A DNA stretch of 43,454 nucleotides from Lentisphaeria bacterium. GTDB lineage: Bacteria; Verrucomicrobiota; Lentisphaeria; Victivallales; Victivallaceae. How positions within the stretch are numbered: the stretch's first letter is position 1; each line of letters starts with the position of its first letter. The notes under the pieces are model-generated. The model was not told the DNA's origin. It was given only the letters and a program-made list of their open reading frames with translations, and ran no database searches. Location: assembly GCA_017502435.1 (NCBI GenBank), contig JAFVUZ010000171.1, positions 1 through 43,454 of the forward strand, given 5' to 3'. The translations under genes were made by a program, and so were the position numbers. Positions 25,201-32,807 of this stretch are shown here, in pieces.

Positions 25201-28200
25201 TTGTCAATTGAAATTTGTATTTCTCCGGGAGCATTGTTGATACCATTGTCGGTTGATACATAGATATTGTCATAAGTATCACTGCCGCCGATAAGCTGAT
25301 TGTGAATTGCAATCGGACCTGTGCTGAAGGGAGTGTAACCGGGATTGTCTTCTCCGGTACTGTCCTCGTCAATATCTTTGTATGAAATATAGACACCTTC
25401 GATAACGGTTTCTTCGCTGTAGTTGCCGTTATTGTCGATAGCATAGATGGCAAAGTCGTATGTTTGATCTTTGAACAGCGTGATCTGGCATGAATTTTCA
25501 GTGATCAGATCTGTACCGTTAATATATACTTTCTGCCATTGATTATTGATGGCGGCGCATCTGTAAGAGAGAACGTATCCTTTGATACCGTATCTATCCA
25601 GAGCAGCGGGCCATGAAACGGTGGTCAGAATGCGGGGATCGTCATCTGTGGGTTTATCAAATGCGACTTTGATAGTGGTATTGATTTTGTTGGGAGATGT
25701 ACCGACGGAAGTTTCGGGAATGACCGGGCGTGTAAGATCCTGAATGAAGGTGTATTTTTCACTTTGGGCATATTTGCCGGTACTGTCATAAGCTTTGATA
25801 GTCAAAGTGTAATCGCCTTCATCAAGAATTGCCCCGTTGTTGTTTACTAAAAAAGCATTGTAGCAGTGAGTTACAGGACTTGAAATTCCATTTTCTGAAA
25901 TGATTTCATAGTATGCAAGAGCACCATTGTTGCCGCCGTTATTGCTTGAATATTCAACGATAAAGTAGTCATAACCGAGCAGCGTTGAGGTGTTTAAAAT
26001 ATCGAAACGCAACTCCTGATTGCCATCATTTTTTTGCAAAACAGCACCGTTGACCGAGATAAATTCGCGTGAATTGTCGATTTGTGCGATAACGGAAATA
26101 TTGTACGGGGCTGCGGGGGTTCGGGTTTCTGTAATTTTCTGATTGGTGAGATCGGATTGGAAATTAAGATCCTGAACTGCTTCAAAGTCAGTTTCATTAC
26201 CGGAGCCGTCAACGGCTTTGATCTGCCAGTAAGTCTGATTTTTGTTGGCGAACATACCGACAGGAACGGTCGGATTTTTATTGTCCATGATAATTGTTGT
26301 GGTATAATAATTTGAACCTTTACGCCAGCTGCCGGATGAAGTTGTGCTTGAATTTTCATCGTTTTCAGTGCCGGAAGAGGGCGAAGATGATGTAGTTGAA
26401 GAAGCATTGGCAACAAAAATACGGAGATTATTGTATTTGTCAGAAAGAGAATTGTATAAAGTAAAGACATCTGCATCAGGCATAGTGCTGGGAACGATCA
26501 GTACTGTATAAGTGCGGTTGGAGTCAAAGAATGCACTGTCGGAAACCTGCATGAGATAGTAAACACCGTTATCAGATGTAAATGTATCTGTCCAGGAAAG
26601 TGTGACAGTTGCTTCGGTGATTTCTCCGATGATTTGCTGTGTTGTTTCAGAAGAACCTTCACCGCTTCCGGGTATTGTATTTTCGATGATATTGTGAGTT
26701 GCTTTGACGACAGCTTCCTTGATATCGGTGAAAACACCGACAGGAGCTGAACCGCCGGTAGAACCGCCTTCACCGCCGCCGCCTTCGGGAGAAACATTGA
26801 GTTCCTTGTTAATAATGGAAGTGGTATTACCGATTTTATCGGAAACGGAGATTGAAACAAAATATTTTCTGTTGTTGTAAACGAAACTTTCAAATTCTTC
26901 GTTATAAACGGGGTTGCCGGCAGTATCAAGTTCATAATAAGTCATATTGCCGGTTCTTATCTGATAACCCTGATATTTGCTGTCGGGAACGAATTTGTTG
27001 TTTCTGGGAGTGACACCATTGATTCTGACATAGGTCAACTCACCGGTTTCCGGATCATTTGTCAAGCCCCAGAGTTCCCAGTCAACGGAATTTCTGGCAC
27101 CGTTAACGTCAGTATAATAGATATCAATGACATACTCATTGATGCCGGTACTCTGGAAAGTTCCGTTCTCTGAGGTCGGGTCAACAGCCGGATTGAATGA
27201 GAAAGTGTAGTTCCAGCCGAGTTGCTGCATGTAGTCACCTTCGCCGATGATCCAGGCATTAGCTTTTGTTTCGGTGAGAGTACATTCAGGTTTGACATTA
27301 TCGACAGCATAGATCGTGATTTTGTCAGAGGGTGTGCCGTAGTTGCCGGCGGCATCAACGGGACGCACACGGATATCATAAATGCCGGGGGCAATATTGA
27401 AGTTGAATTTCTGAATATCATCGAGTTCGTGAGCGTCAATGTGATAAACTTCGGTCCATTGATTTTTATCTTTGGGACTTGCTTCCAGGATATAGTAACG
27501 GACGCCGGATTTTTCATCATCAGCGGTAATGCCGCCCCAAGTGAAGTCTTTGATAGTGAATTCTTTGGAAGTAATGGCATATTCGAGTTCCTGGTTGTAG
27601 CTGAGGACAGTTTTATCAATGAAAGCGGGACCTTCGGTATCACCGAGGAAGATACGGAAGTCGCCCCCTTCAACGTAATTATTCTGAGTACCGAGTATGT
27701 CGGTGGCATTTACCTGCCAGTAGATATAACTTTGGTTGGAGAGACCGGAGGCGAGGAGTTCAGTACCGCTGACATTTTTGGATACGAAGTTGTAGTAGTT
27801 GTAAATATTTTCTTCTGTACCGTCAGAGAATTTAATGGAGCTGACGAGTTCACGGATCTGGATTTCGCCGTTGCCGAAATATATGTCAAAAGTGATGGTT
27901 TTGCCGTTTTCGTCATAAGAATGAACTCCGTTCTGCCAGCCGTCTTGTTTTGAAGCCTTGGCATAAGCATCAAAGATGGCTTTGCGTTTGAGGTCATTGC
28001 CGGAGAGGTCTTCGGTACTTGAGAAATACTGGACATTGTAATAGTCGACAGCATAATTGCTTTCGACGGCGCGCCATGTGAAGAGGGCAATACTTGAACC
28101 GATACGGCGGGTATTGTCATCGGGATTGACGGCGACCATGTATTTTGAATTGACATCCTCGACGAAAGCGGGATATTCCTGTTTCTGAGTATTGATGGAA

Positions 28201-31200
28201 GCATTGACCCATTCAGAGATTTCAAATCCGTCGCCGTAGTAGTCGCGGATCTGATATTTGACAGTGCTGCCTTCGGGGATATTGTCAATATCATAACTCA
28301 TTATATAATAAGCCCCGACGAAAGTTGAGGGATCAGAACCTTCTTTCTGATATTCAGCAAAAGTTTTTCCGTCAGCATTGACGAGATAAATTCTGCCGGT
28401 AACGGGATTTTTCTTGTTTCCGTCGATTTCAATAGTTCCGTTGAAAGCATCTTTATTGCCGTCAACAGTATTCAGACGCAGGAGCGCGTGCGAATATGCA
28501 TTGCCGTTGGCATCAACAATTTCATAAACGATTTCATAGGCGGAATTTTTGTAATCAGCAATATCACACATCCAGTAAAGTGTGGTAGATGCAGTTGATG
28601 AATAAGTTGTTTCATCTTTGCTGTAAGTGACATAGTTAACTTCACTGTCATTACGCCAGCTGATGTGATGTTCAAAAGCTTCCTTCATAGCGGCGAGTTC
28701 ATCTTGAGTTTTGAGAGAGTTGACAGTGTTGAGAGAAACGTATTCATTTTCGACTTTGACAGCGTTGCCGTTTGCATCTTTAACAACGTCACCGTTTTCA
28801 TCGAGCATATCTTCAATTTTTGTTTCAATATTAACGGCGGTCAAGGTCTTCGGAGTGAAGAACGGGTCTTCTTTTGCATTTTCATCTTTGAGTGCTTTGA
28901 CGGAGAGGGTATGAGTGTCTGTGTCGTAATTGACTTTGACATAAATTGATTCACCGTTTGAACCGTCGATCTGACCGAGACCGCTGTAATTGTTGAGGTA
29001 AATCAAACGGCTTTCTCCCATGTAGGAGATGGTAAGTGCACCGGTTTTCCAATGAGTATCAGCAAGATCGGTAACATCAGCACTTCCGACATATTCGAGG
29101 ATTCTGTAAACTTCACCTTCAGCAATATTGTTGCAGTTGATGGTGATGGTAGTATTACTTGAGAGAGTTGCATCACATTCATTATTTACGGTATGAATGG
29201 CGTATTCCTCGCCAGCGTATCTTGCTTGTTCATCATTGAGAGCATAGGTGAGGTTGATTTTGCCTGTATCATGGTAAACGTAACCGAAAAAGCGTGCATT
29301 ATCATCGAAAGTGAGGTCGTTATTGCCGCCGCCGAGAGCGATGATACCGAAAACAGTAGCATTTTCGCCCAGCTGGAGAATATCATTTTTGAATCCGGAG
29401 GCTACATCATTTCCGAAGTCAGTTTTTACTGCATAACTCAAATAGACGTAGTCAACAGTTTGTGACATATAATAGAGATTGTCGAGAGTAAAATCAGTAA
29501 CAACCACAGGATAGGTGCTTGAGAAAACAAGCCCGTCAACATAGATATTGGCTGTGTCAGGAGTTGCAATCGCATGCTGCTGTGAATAACCCTGCATGAT
29601 GATAGCGCCTTCCACAGTGAAAGTATCCAGAGCAACGACGATCTTTTTCTCTCCGGGATTTGTGCCGTAATCGTTACCGGCATCTTCACCTATGAATGTA
29701 TAGTAATATCCGAGAGCGGATTTGAATGATTCAGCATATATACCGAATGCATTTACTACAGATGAATAAACTTTTATGTCACCGGCAAATCCTTTTGCAT
29801 CAAGTGTTCCTTGAACATATATGCCTGATGCTATCCAACTTCCACCATCAGAGTTTACTGTAATTGTTGATTTAATAAAACCGTCAACAGTCATAGTATT
29901 GGCAAAAATACCATCGGAGTGAGTAGATGCTTTTTTGGTATCATTAACTGTTCCATGCTGGTCATTTCGAATTGTTTTACTTACTAAATGGCATGTGTCG
30001 TTGTTACTTGTATTTACTGTAATAATACCATGAAGATTTCTGTCAACATTGAGATTTGTGGCACGGATACCGGCAAAGGTATAAATACCGGTGCCGTTTA
30101 AATCATCGGGAAAATCAATGTAATTATTTTTACCTTCAACGTAAATAGTACCATAGAAATCATTAAGATTTACAGTGTTGCCGTAAATACCGATTGAATT
30201 TATCTGGTTGTCTGTAATTGTTCCTTTGCCGATAACCGCATACATTTCATTGTCATTAGCGTATGTTTCAATAATTGAACCGGCAGCAAAATCTTTGATT
30301 GTAAGGTTGTTTTCTCCGTAAATACCGACAGCCTGAACGATATTGTTCTGCATAGTATTTGAGGCGGGAGTAGCATCACCTGTTACTTTCAGAATATTGT
30401 CATTTGCTTCAGAATAAATCAGAATATCTTTATCAACGGTGATATATATATTGAAATCTTCATGTTCCAATGTGGTATATTCATAAAGGAGCAATGACGG
30501 CAATCCTGAATTATTATCTTTGGGATTGATGTTTTTCGGAGTAAGCCCATTAATTAAAGAAATATTACTGTTTGACAAACTTCCATTTTTACTGTCTTCG
30601 GCACCTTTAATGCTGTAATCAATAATGAAGTTGGGATCAGTACTGTCAGTGACAAATCCGAATTTGCCTGAGTTGTATGAAGTTGATTTATTGAAGCTGA
30701 CAGCTCCTGTAGTATAATCAAATTCGTAATAGCCTCTTATTTGATTGTCATTAAAATTCAAGGAGGTAAGATCAATTGTTTTATAAATTTCAGCATCTTC
30801 TTCAGTAAATGTATAACTGCAACGATTGCCGTTGAAGGTCACTTCAGAAGCTTCAATACGGACATATTCACCGTCAATATTCAGAATGTAACATCCGTCA
30901 GAGAGTTTGTTTTCACATTCCCAATGGACAGTGCTGTATTTGATATTTTCATTTTTTGACATATCTTCGGGATTATTGCTGTTCATTACAATCTGTCCTG
31001 CTGAGATATTGCCGACATCAGTAGAGGAAAATACGACTTTATTTATGGTCCATGATGTAATATCTGCATCAAGAACTTTTCCTTCATTGTAGAGTTGGAA
31101 TGTGTAGAAGGCAGAAAGAGAATCATAATTGCCGGAATCAATCAAAATAACATTAATGTTTTGCATACTGTAAGTACCATCGATGTTTTTTGTGTATACA

Positions 31201-32435
31201 GCGATTTCTCTTACAGTACCGTTACCTTTTACTCCACCATTTGTAAATTCAACTCTGGTGCCTTCTTCTACCTTCAAACCGGACGGCAGTTCAATGTAGT
31301 AATATTTATAACCGGATGCATCTCTAACGTAAGCATTATCGATTTTTTCTGTCATATCGGTAGCCGTAACCCCGTCTACCTTCAAATTTTCCCAGGTAAA
31401 TTCTGCATTTTTGTCAATGTATTCGATTTTTTTGCCGGATGCATGAGATGAATTGAAACTTGCATCAAGCTGATTGATCGTTACTTCTTTTGCCCGCAGA
31501 CCGGCGGCAGTGATGGTATTGTTTGAGAGGTTGCCATTTGAAGTACTATCGTCAATAGTTGCATCAAGATAATTTTTATTGGCAGTGGTAAAAATTGTTC
31601 CTGCATGAACATTGTCCTGAGTAATTCTCTCCTGACTGAAAACACCGTATGACCCGATTGTATTATTTTGCATTGACTTTCCAGCTGCAGTTTGGAAATG
31701 AACATGAACATTGGCTTTGATGCTGCCGAAGAAACTTCCGTTGAAGTTTACAGCATCATTGCCGCGCAGACCGGCAGCAATAGTACTGGTGTCATTTGCT
31801 GTGTTTTTTGTATTGCCGGAGGGGTCTTTCATGCCGATTGATTCATGGTAGCCTTCAACGTTGATATAACCATTAAAATGAGAGGCTGCGGTGAGGGTGT
31901 TTTTTGCATAAATACCGTTAATGTCAGCAATTTGTCCGGAAAAATTATACTTATCGTTATATTGTACATTTGCACCTGTTTTGAGGGTGATATTTACGCC
32001 ATTGATGGTGAATGAGTCTTCGATGGCACCTTCTGACGCTTTATATTGCTGCCAACCGTCAGTACCGGTATTTGCTTTGTCGTTAGAGAGGAAGTGGTAA
32101 GCATTGATTTTGATATTGCGGTCGTCATGCTTTTTGCCATCGGGAGCACCGATTTGAGAAGAGATATTGAGTTCGCCCTTGCCATTGAAGGAGACAGCGG
32201 CGTAAATCTGGTTGTTTAAGTTGGCTGTCAGAGATTGTTTCTGATAAATATTCCAGTCGTTTCCGTAATTGCCGCCGATGGTGAAGGTTTTGTCCGCAGT
32301 AAGATAAAAACCTTTGAAGGTTTGTATAACTTCACCGTTGAAGTCATGATAATTGCCGACATTGGCAAGCAAATAAACGTCTGCATTATGCACTGTTGCA
32401 ATGTGGTCGTCAGAATCAAAATAGTAGTAAGCCAT
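22221..32435 (-). CDS. giant (3404-residue) repeat-rich surface/secreted protein
   Basis: The ATG follows AGGAGG by 6 nt, so the start is firm. The N-terminus MAYYYFDSDDHIATVHNADV has no Sec signal. Residues 1 to about 1050 are Asn/Gly-rich short repeats with recurring GIYA...L.I..F.G.I motifs, like a right-handed beta-helix adhesin, closing with LGGGNNDLTF. Residues about 1250-2500 hold several Ig/FN3-like units (for example near 1625-1720, VDAAGNYGTPSDKITIYAVD). These are joined by Gly-rich (about 1880-1898) and Ser/Thr-rich linkers. Residues about 2545-3320 hold five repeats like prepeptidase C-terminal domains. The C-terminus ends DTANKLITIA. I infer export by a non-Sec route such as type I secretion, but no transporter gene is nearby. 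A cell-surface adhesin or matrix protein is likely; the ligand is unknown. Confidence 0.75.
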   Translation of the reverse strand: MAYYYFDSDDHIATVHNADVYLLANVGNYHDFNGEVIQTFKGFYLTADKTFTIGGNYGNDWNIYQKQSLTANLNNQIYAAVSFNGKGELNISSQIGAPDGKKHDDRNIKINAYHFLSNDKANTGTDGWQQYKASEGAIEDSFTINGVNITLKTGANVQYNDKYNFSGQIADINGIYAKNTLTAASHFNGYINVEGYHESIGMKDPSGNTKNTANDTSTIAAGLRGNDAVNFNGSFFGSIKANVHVHFQTAAGKSMQNNTIGSYGVFSQERITQDNVHAGTIFTTANKNYLDATIDDSTSNGNLSNNTITAAGLRAKEVTINQLDASFNSSHASGKKIEYIDKNAEFTWENLKVDGVTATDMTEKIDNAYVRDASGYKYYYIELPSGLKVEEGTRVEFTNGGVKGNGTVREIAVYTKNIDGTYSMQNINVILIDSGNYDSLSAFYTFQLYNEGKVLDADITSWTINKVVFSSTDVGNISAGQIVMNSNNPEDMSKNENIKYSTVHWECENKLSDGCYILNIDGEYVRIEASEVTFNGNRCSYTFTEEDAEIYKTIDLTSLNFNDNQIRGYYEFDYTTGAVSFNKSTSYNSGKFGFVTDSTDPNFIIDYSIKGAEDSKNGSLSNSNISLINGLTPKNINPKDNNSGLPSLLLYEYTTLEHEDFNIYITVDKDILIYSEANDNILKVTGDATPASNTMQNNIVQAVGIYGENNLTIKDFAAGSIIETYANDNEMYAVIGKGTITDNQINSIGIYGNTVNLNDFYGTIYVEGKNNYIDFPDDLNGTGIYTFAGIRATNLNVDRNLHGIITVNTSNNDTCHLVSKTIRNDQHGTVNDTKKASTHSDGIFANTMTVDGFIKSTITVNSDGGSWIASGIYVQGTLDAKGFAGDIKVYSSVVNAFGIYAESFKSALGYYYTFIGEDAGNDYGTNPGEKKIVVALDTFTVEGAIIMQGYSQQHAIATPDTANIYVDGLVFSSTYPVVVTDFTLDNLYYMSQTVDYVYLSYAVKTDFGNDVASGFKNDILQLGENATVFGIIALGGGNNDLTFDDNARFFGYVYHDTGKINLTYALNDEQARYAGEEYAIHTVNNECDATLSSNTTITINCNNIAEGEVYRILEYVGSADVTDLADTHWKTGALTISYMGESRLIYLNNYSGLGQIDGSNGESIYVKVNYDTDTHTLSVKALKDENAKEDPFFTPKTLTAVNIETKIEDMLDENGDVVKDANGNAVKVENEYVSLNTVNSLKTQDELAAMKEAFEHHISWRNDSEVNYVTYSKDETTYSSTASTTLYWMCDIADYKNSAYEIVYEIVDANGNAYSHALLRLNTVDGNKDAFNGTIEIDGNKKNPVTGRIYLVNADGKTFAEYQKEGSDPSTFVGAYYIMSYDIDNIPEGSTVKYQIRDYYGDGFEISEWVNASINTQKQEYPAFVEDVNSKYMVAVNPDDNTRRIGSSIALFTWRAVESNYAVDYYNVQYFSSTEDLSGNDLKRKAIFDAYAKASKQDGWQNGVHSYDENGKTITFDIYFGNGEIQIRELVSSIKFSDGTEENIYNYYNFVSKNVSGTELLASGLSNQSYIYWQVNATDILGTQNNYVEGGDFRIFLGDTEGPAFIDKTVLSYNQELEYAITSKEFTIKDFTWGGITADDEKSGVRYYILEASPKDKNQWTEVYHIDAHELDDIQKFNFNIAPGIYDIRVRPVDAAGNYGTPSDKITIYAVDNVKPECTLTETKANAWIIGEGDYMQQLGWNYTFSFNPAVDPTSENGTFQSTGINEYVIDIYYTDVNGARNSVDWELWGLTNDPETGELTYVRINGVTPRNNKFVPDSKYQGYQIRTGNMTYYELDTAGNPVYNEEFESFVYNNRKYFVSISVSDKIGNTTSIINKELNVSPEGGGGEGGSTGGSAPVGVFTDIKEAVVKATHNIIENTIPGSGEGSSETTQQIIGEITEATVTLSWTDTFTSDNGVYYLMQVSDSAFFDSNRTYTVLIVPSTMPDADVFTLYNSLSDKYNNLRIFVANASSTTSSSPSSGTENDENSSTTSSGSWRKGSNYYTTTIIMDNKNPTVPVGMFANKNQTYWQIKAVDGSGNETDFEAVQDLNFQSDLTNQKITETRTPAAPYNISVIAQIDNSREFISVNGAVLQKNDGNQELRFDILNTSTLLGYDYFIVEYSSNNGGNNGALAYYEIISENGISSPVTHCYNAFLVNNNGAILDEGDYTLTIKAYDSTGKYAQSEKYTFIQDLTRPVIPETSVGTSPNKINTTIKVAFDKPTDDDPRILTTVSWPAALDRYGIKGYVLSYRCAAINNQWQKVYINGTDLITENSCQITLFKDQTYDFAIYAIDNNGNYSEETVIEGVYISYKDIDEDSTGEDNPGYTPFSTGPIAIHNQLIGGSDTYDNIYVSTDNGINNAPGEIQISIDNLQKISGSGNSIIIDIYEDNGGDIKIGSYTFKLNAASQSSGITITHLLEHSGNNLRFEVTSGKADSIMQYDLYYNFNWFDITNDNNSIITSDQADFAEENQDSTSNPVSKYNAFWNPAQNDSLNYDVLPGHELQLATDARVGYADPSNFTKLHIGDNGLYTFNLNKESTQTNSALKLTIYQMLPGATALKTVKSITVAANKLYGTINDLNLAPGDYIIQVNSTGAAKGANVIYDLTVTSKADKYFDNINNEDDLFVNSTEADTIISITKDDIQEEYNFIFGTPDTAQTSKLSVADYDYVGIGDASDFRKITVSDAGVYNFAISKAYYLDKDRYGRIFGIDGALTMTIYELQDGKTALTKVNSITVKAKALAGELSAYLDKGEYYIEVKASAPQKTAVEYAVVMDYVNFGANGTETIYEAGYEYTINSTGLIYLNDTNSKESYEYIGFGENVNYLEVNLEKDGDYTFTVNRNQNTKGSDYSALKATLYTSNAAGTGFTAVKSITLKNSNYSSVFTLNNLAAGQYFIEITATDAAKGKYAEYNVSVNTAQTYETIPDTVANYVNAGTVAADTKIEVAEDGPKFYKFETGNMTGKYEFSGAVVNVYTLKTGAVNLTKVKLSSDTAYLDANTTYFVEVSPASSFEIISETVKDITDCVKDSDFSNLTADETIALNDEQTTGAFSSWVGYGDLESWRKLELENGGNFNLSILKDNEQNATAMTVTIYTMADNGISLKSVGSFTVKAGVAEAMKNFLLEAGDYYIQVKSTTAQGYSDFTLNINGDGTEDSFTAKADQEFNDTALTESVISDEVKGWVGYTDEYDYYNVSVDADGYYDFNFSNSDAAQLTLYIVNPDNSKLTAIASYTAKTNAVGDAIFQDKNGNGILLNDSSQYIAMVKSTNAKKGGNCDYDFSIFNYEDVQVFEFVIENGCSGKYEFKNLGADVSIKQFNEATGKLFDVKLTNDNIASLKEGTYFLTSATDIFSDVDIDTANKLITIA
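22480..24800 (-). repeat. five PPC-like protein repeats in the giant gene
   Basis: The encoded units begin near 24795 (ARVGYADPSNFTKL), 24310 (DYVGIGDASDFRKI), 23870 (EYIGFGENVNYLEV), 23165 (SWVGYGDLESWRKL) and 22785 (GWVGYTDEYDYYNV). Each has VGxxD, then GxYxF, TiYxM, LxxVxSxTVKA and a closing GDYYIQVKST block. Shorter, degraded units lie between the third and fourth and at the very end. Such beta-sandwich repeats occur in the C-terminal part of many secreted proteins. The divergence between units indicates an old amplification. Confidence 0.65.
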
Positions 32436-32481
32436 ATTGGACCTCCTGTTGGGTATTTTGTTATAATTATATACTCAATGC

Positions 32482-32510
32482 AATATAGCAGTGCAAAAAC
32501 GTTATGTCAA
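32482..32510 (-). promoter_or_regulatory. near-consensus sigma-70 promoter of the giant gene
   Basis: On the minus strand, perfect TTGACA (32510-32505) and TATATT (32487-32482) are separated by 17 bp. An A/T-tract resembling an UP element lies upstream (about 32525-32570). The start is about 40 nt before the ATG. This is the best promoter in the window and predicts strong expression. Confidence 0.8.
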
Positions 32511-32613
32511 GCGTATTTCAGGGGATTTTTTAATAATTTTTAATATTTTTTTTACAAAAATGGTACAATAATGTTTTCAGGAGTACGTTAAACCGGAAAT
32601 CCGGGCAAAAAAA

Positions 32614-32687
32614 TGGAGGCGTGGATCGGAGTCGAACCGATTTAAGCGATTTTGCAGACCGCTGCCTGACCGTTTGGCTACCACGCC
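32614..32687 (-). tRNA. tRNA-Cys (anticodon GCA), CCA encoded
   Basis: A full cloverleaf is visible. The acceptor stem pairs GGCGTGG with CCACGCC (32687-32681 and 32624-32618). The anticodon stem is GCGGT/ATCGC with loop CTGCAAA and anticodon at 32655-32653. The T-arm contains GGTTCGACTCC. U73 is the discriminator typical of tRNA-Cys, and a CCA end is encoded at 32616-32614. It lies between the giant gene and the terminator of the glycosidase-like gene. Confidence 0.96.
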
Positions 32688-32738
32688 TCAATTCTTGAGG
32701 AGCTGCATATACATTACACCACTTTCAAGAAAAATCAA

Positions 32739-32783
32739 GCCGTGTTTGCAAAAAAAATCGATTTTTTTTTGCAGAAACACGGC
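32739..32783 (-). terminator. long near-palindromic terminator of the glycosidase-like gene
   Basis: The arms GCCGTGTTTGC and GCAGAAACACGGC, together with runs of 8 A and 9 T around a central TCGA, form a roughly 20-bp stem with a 2-nt bulge. The A and T runs make it able to work in either direction. It starts 25 nt after the stop at 32808 and insulates the gene from the tRNA. Confidence 0.8.
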
Positions 32784-32807
32784 ATTTCGAGTACAGTGTA
32801 TTGCTGT

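Noticed and set aside
27222-27953. 243-codon plus-strand frame inside the giant gene
   Set aside because: It is antisense to a continuous 3404-codon gene with consistent domains. The long frame follows from codon composition.
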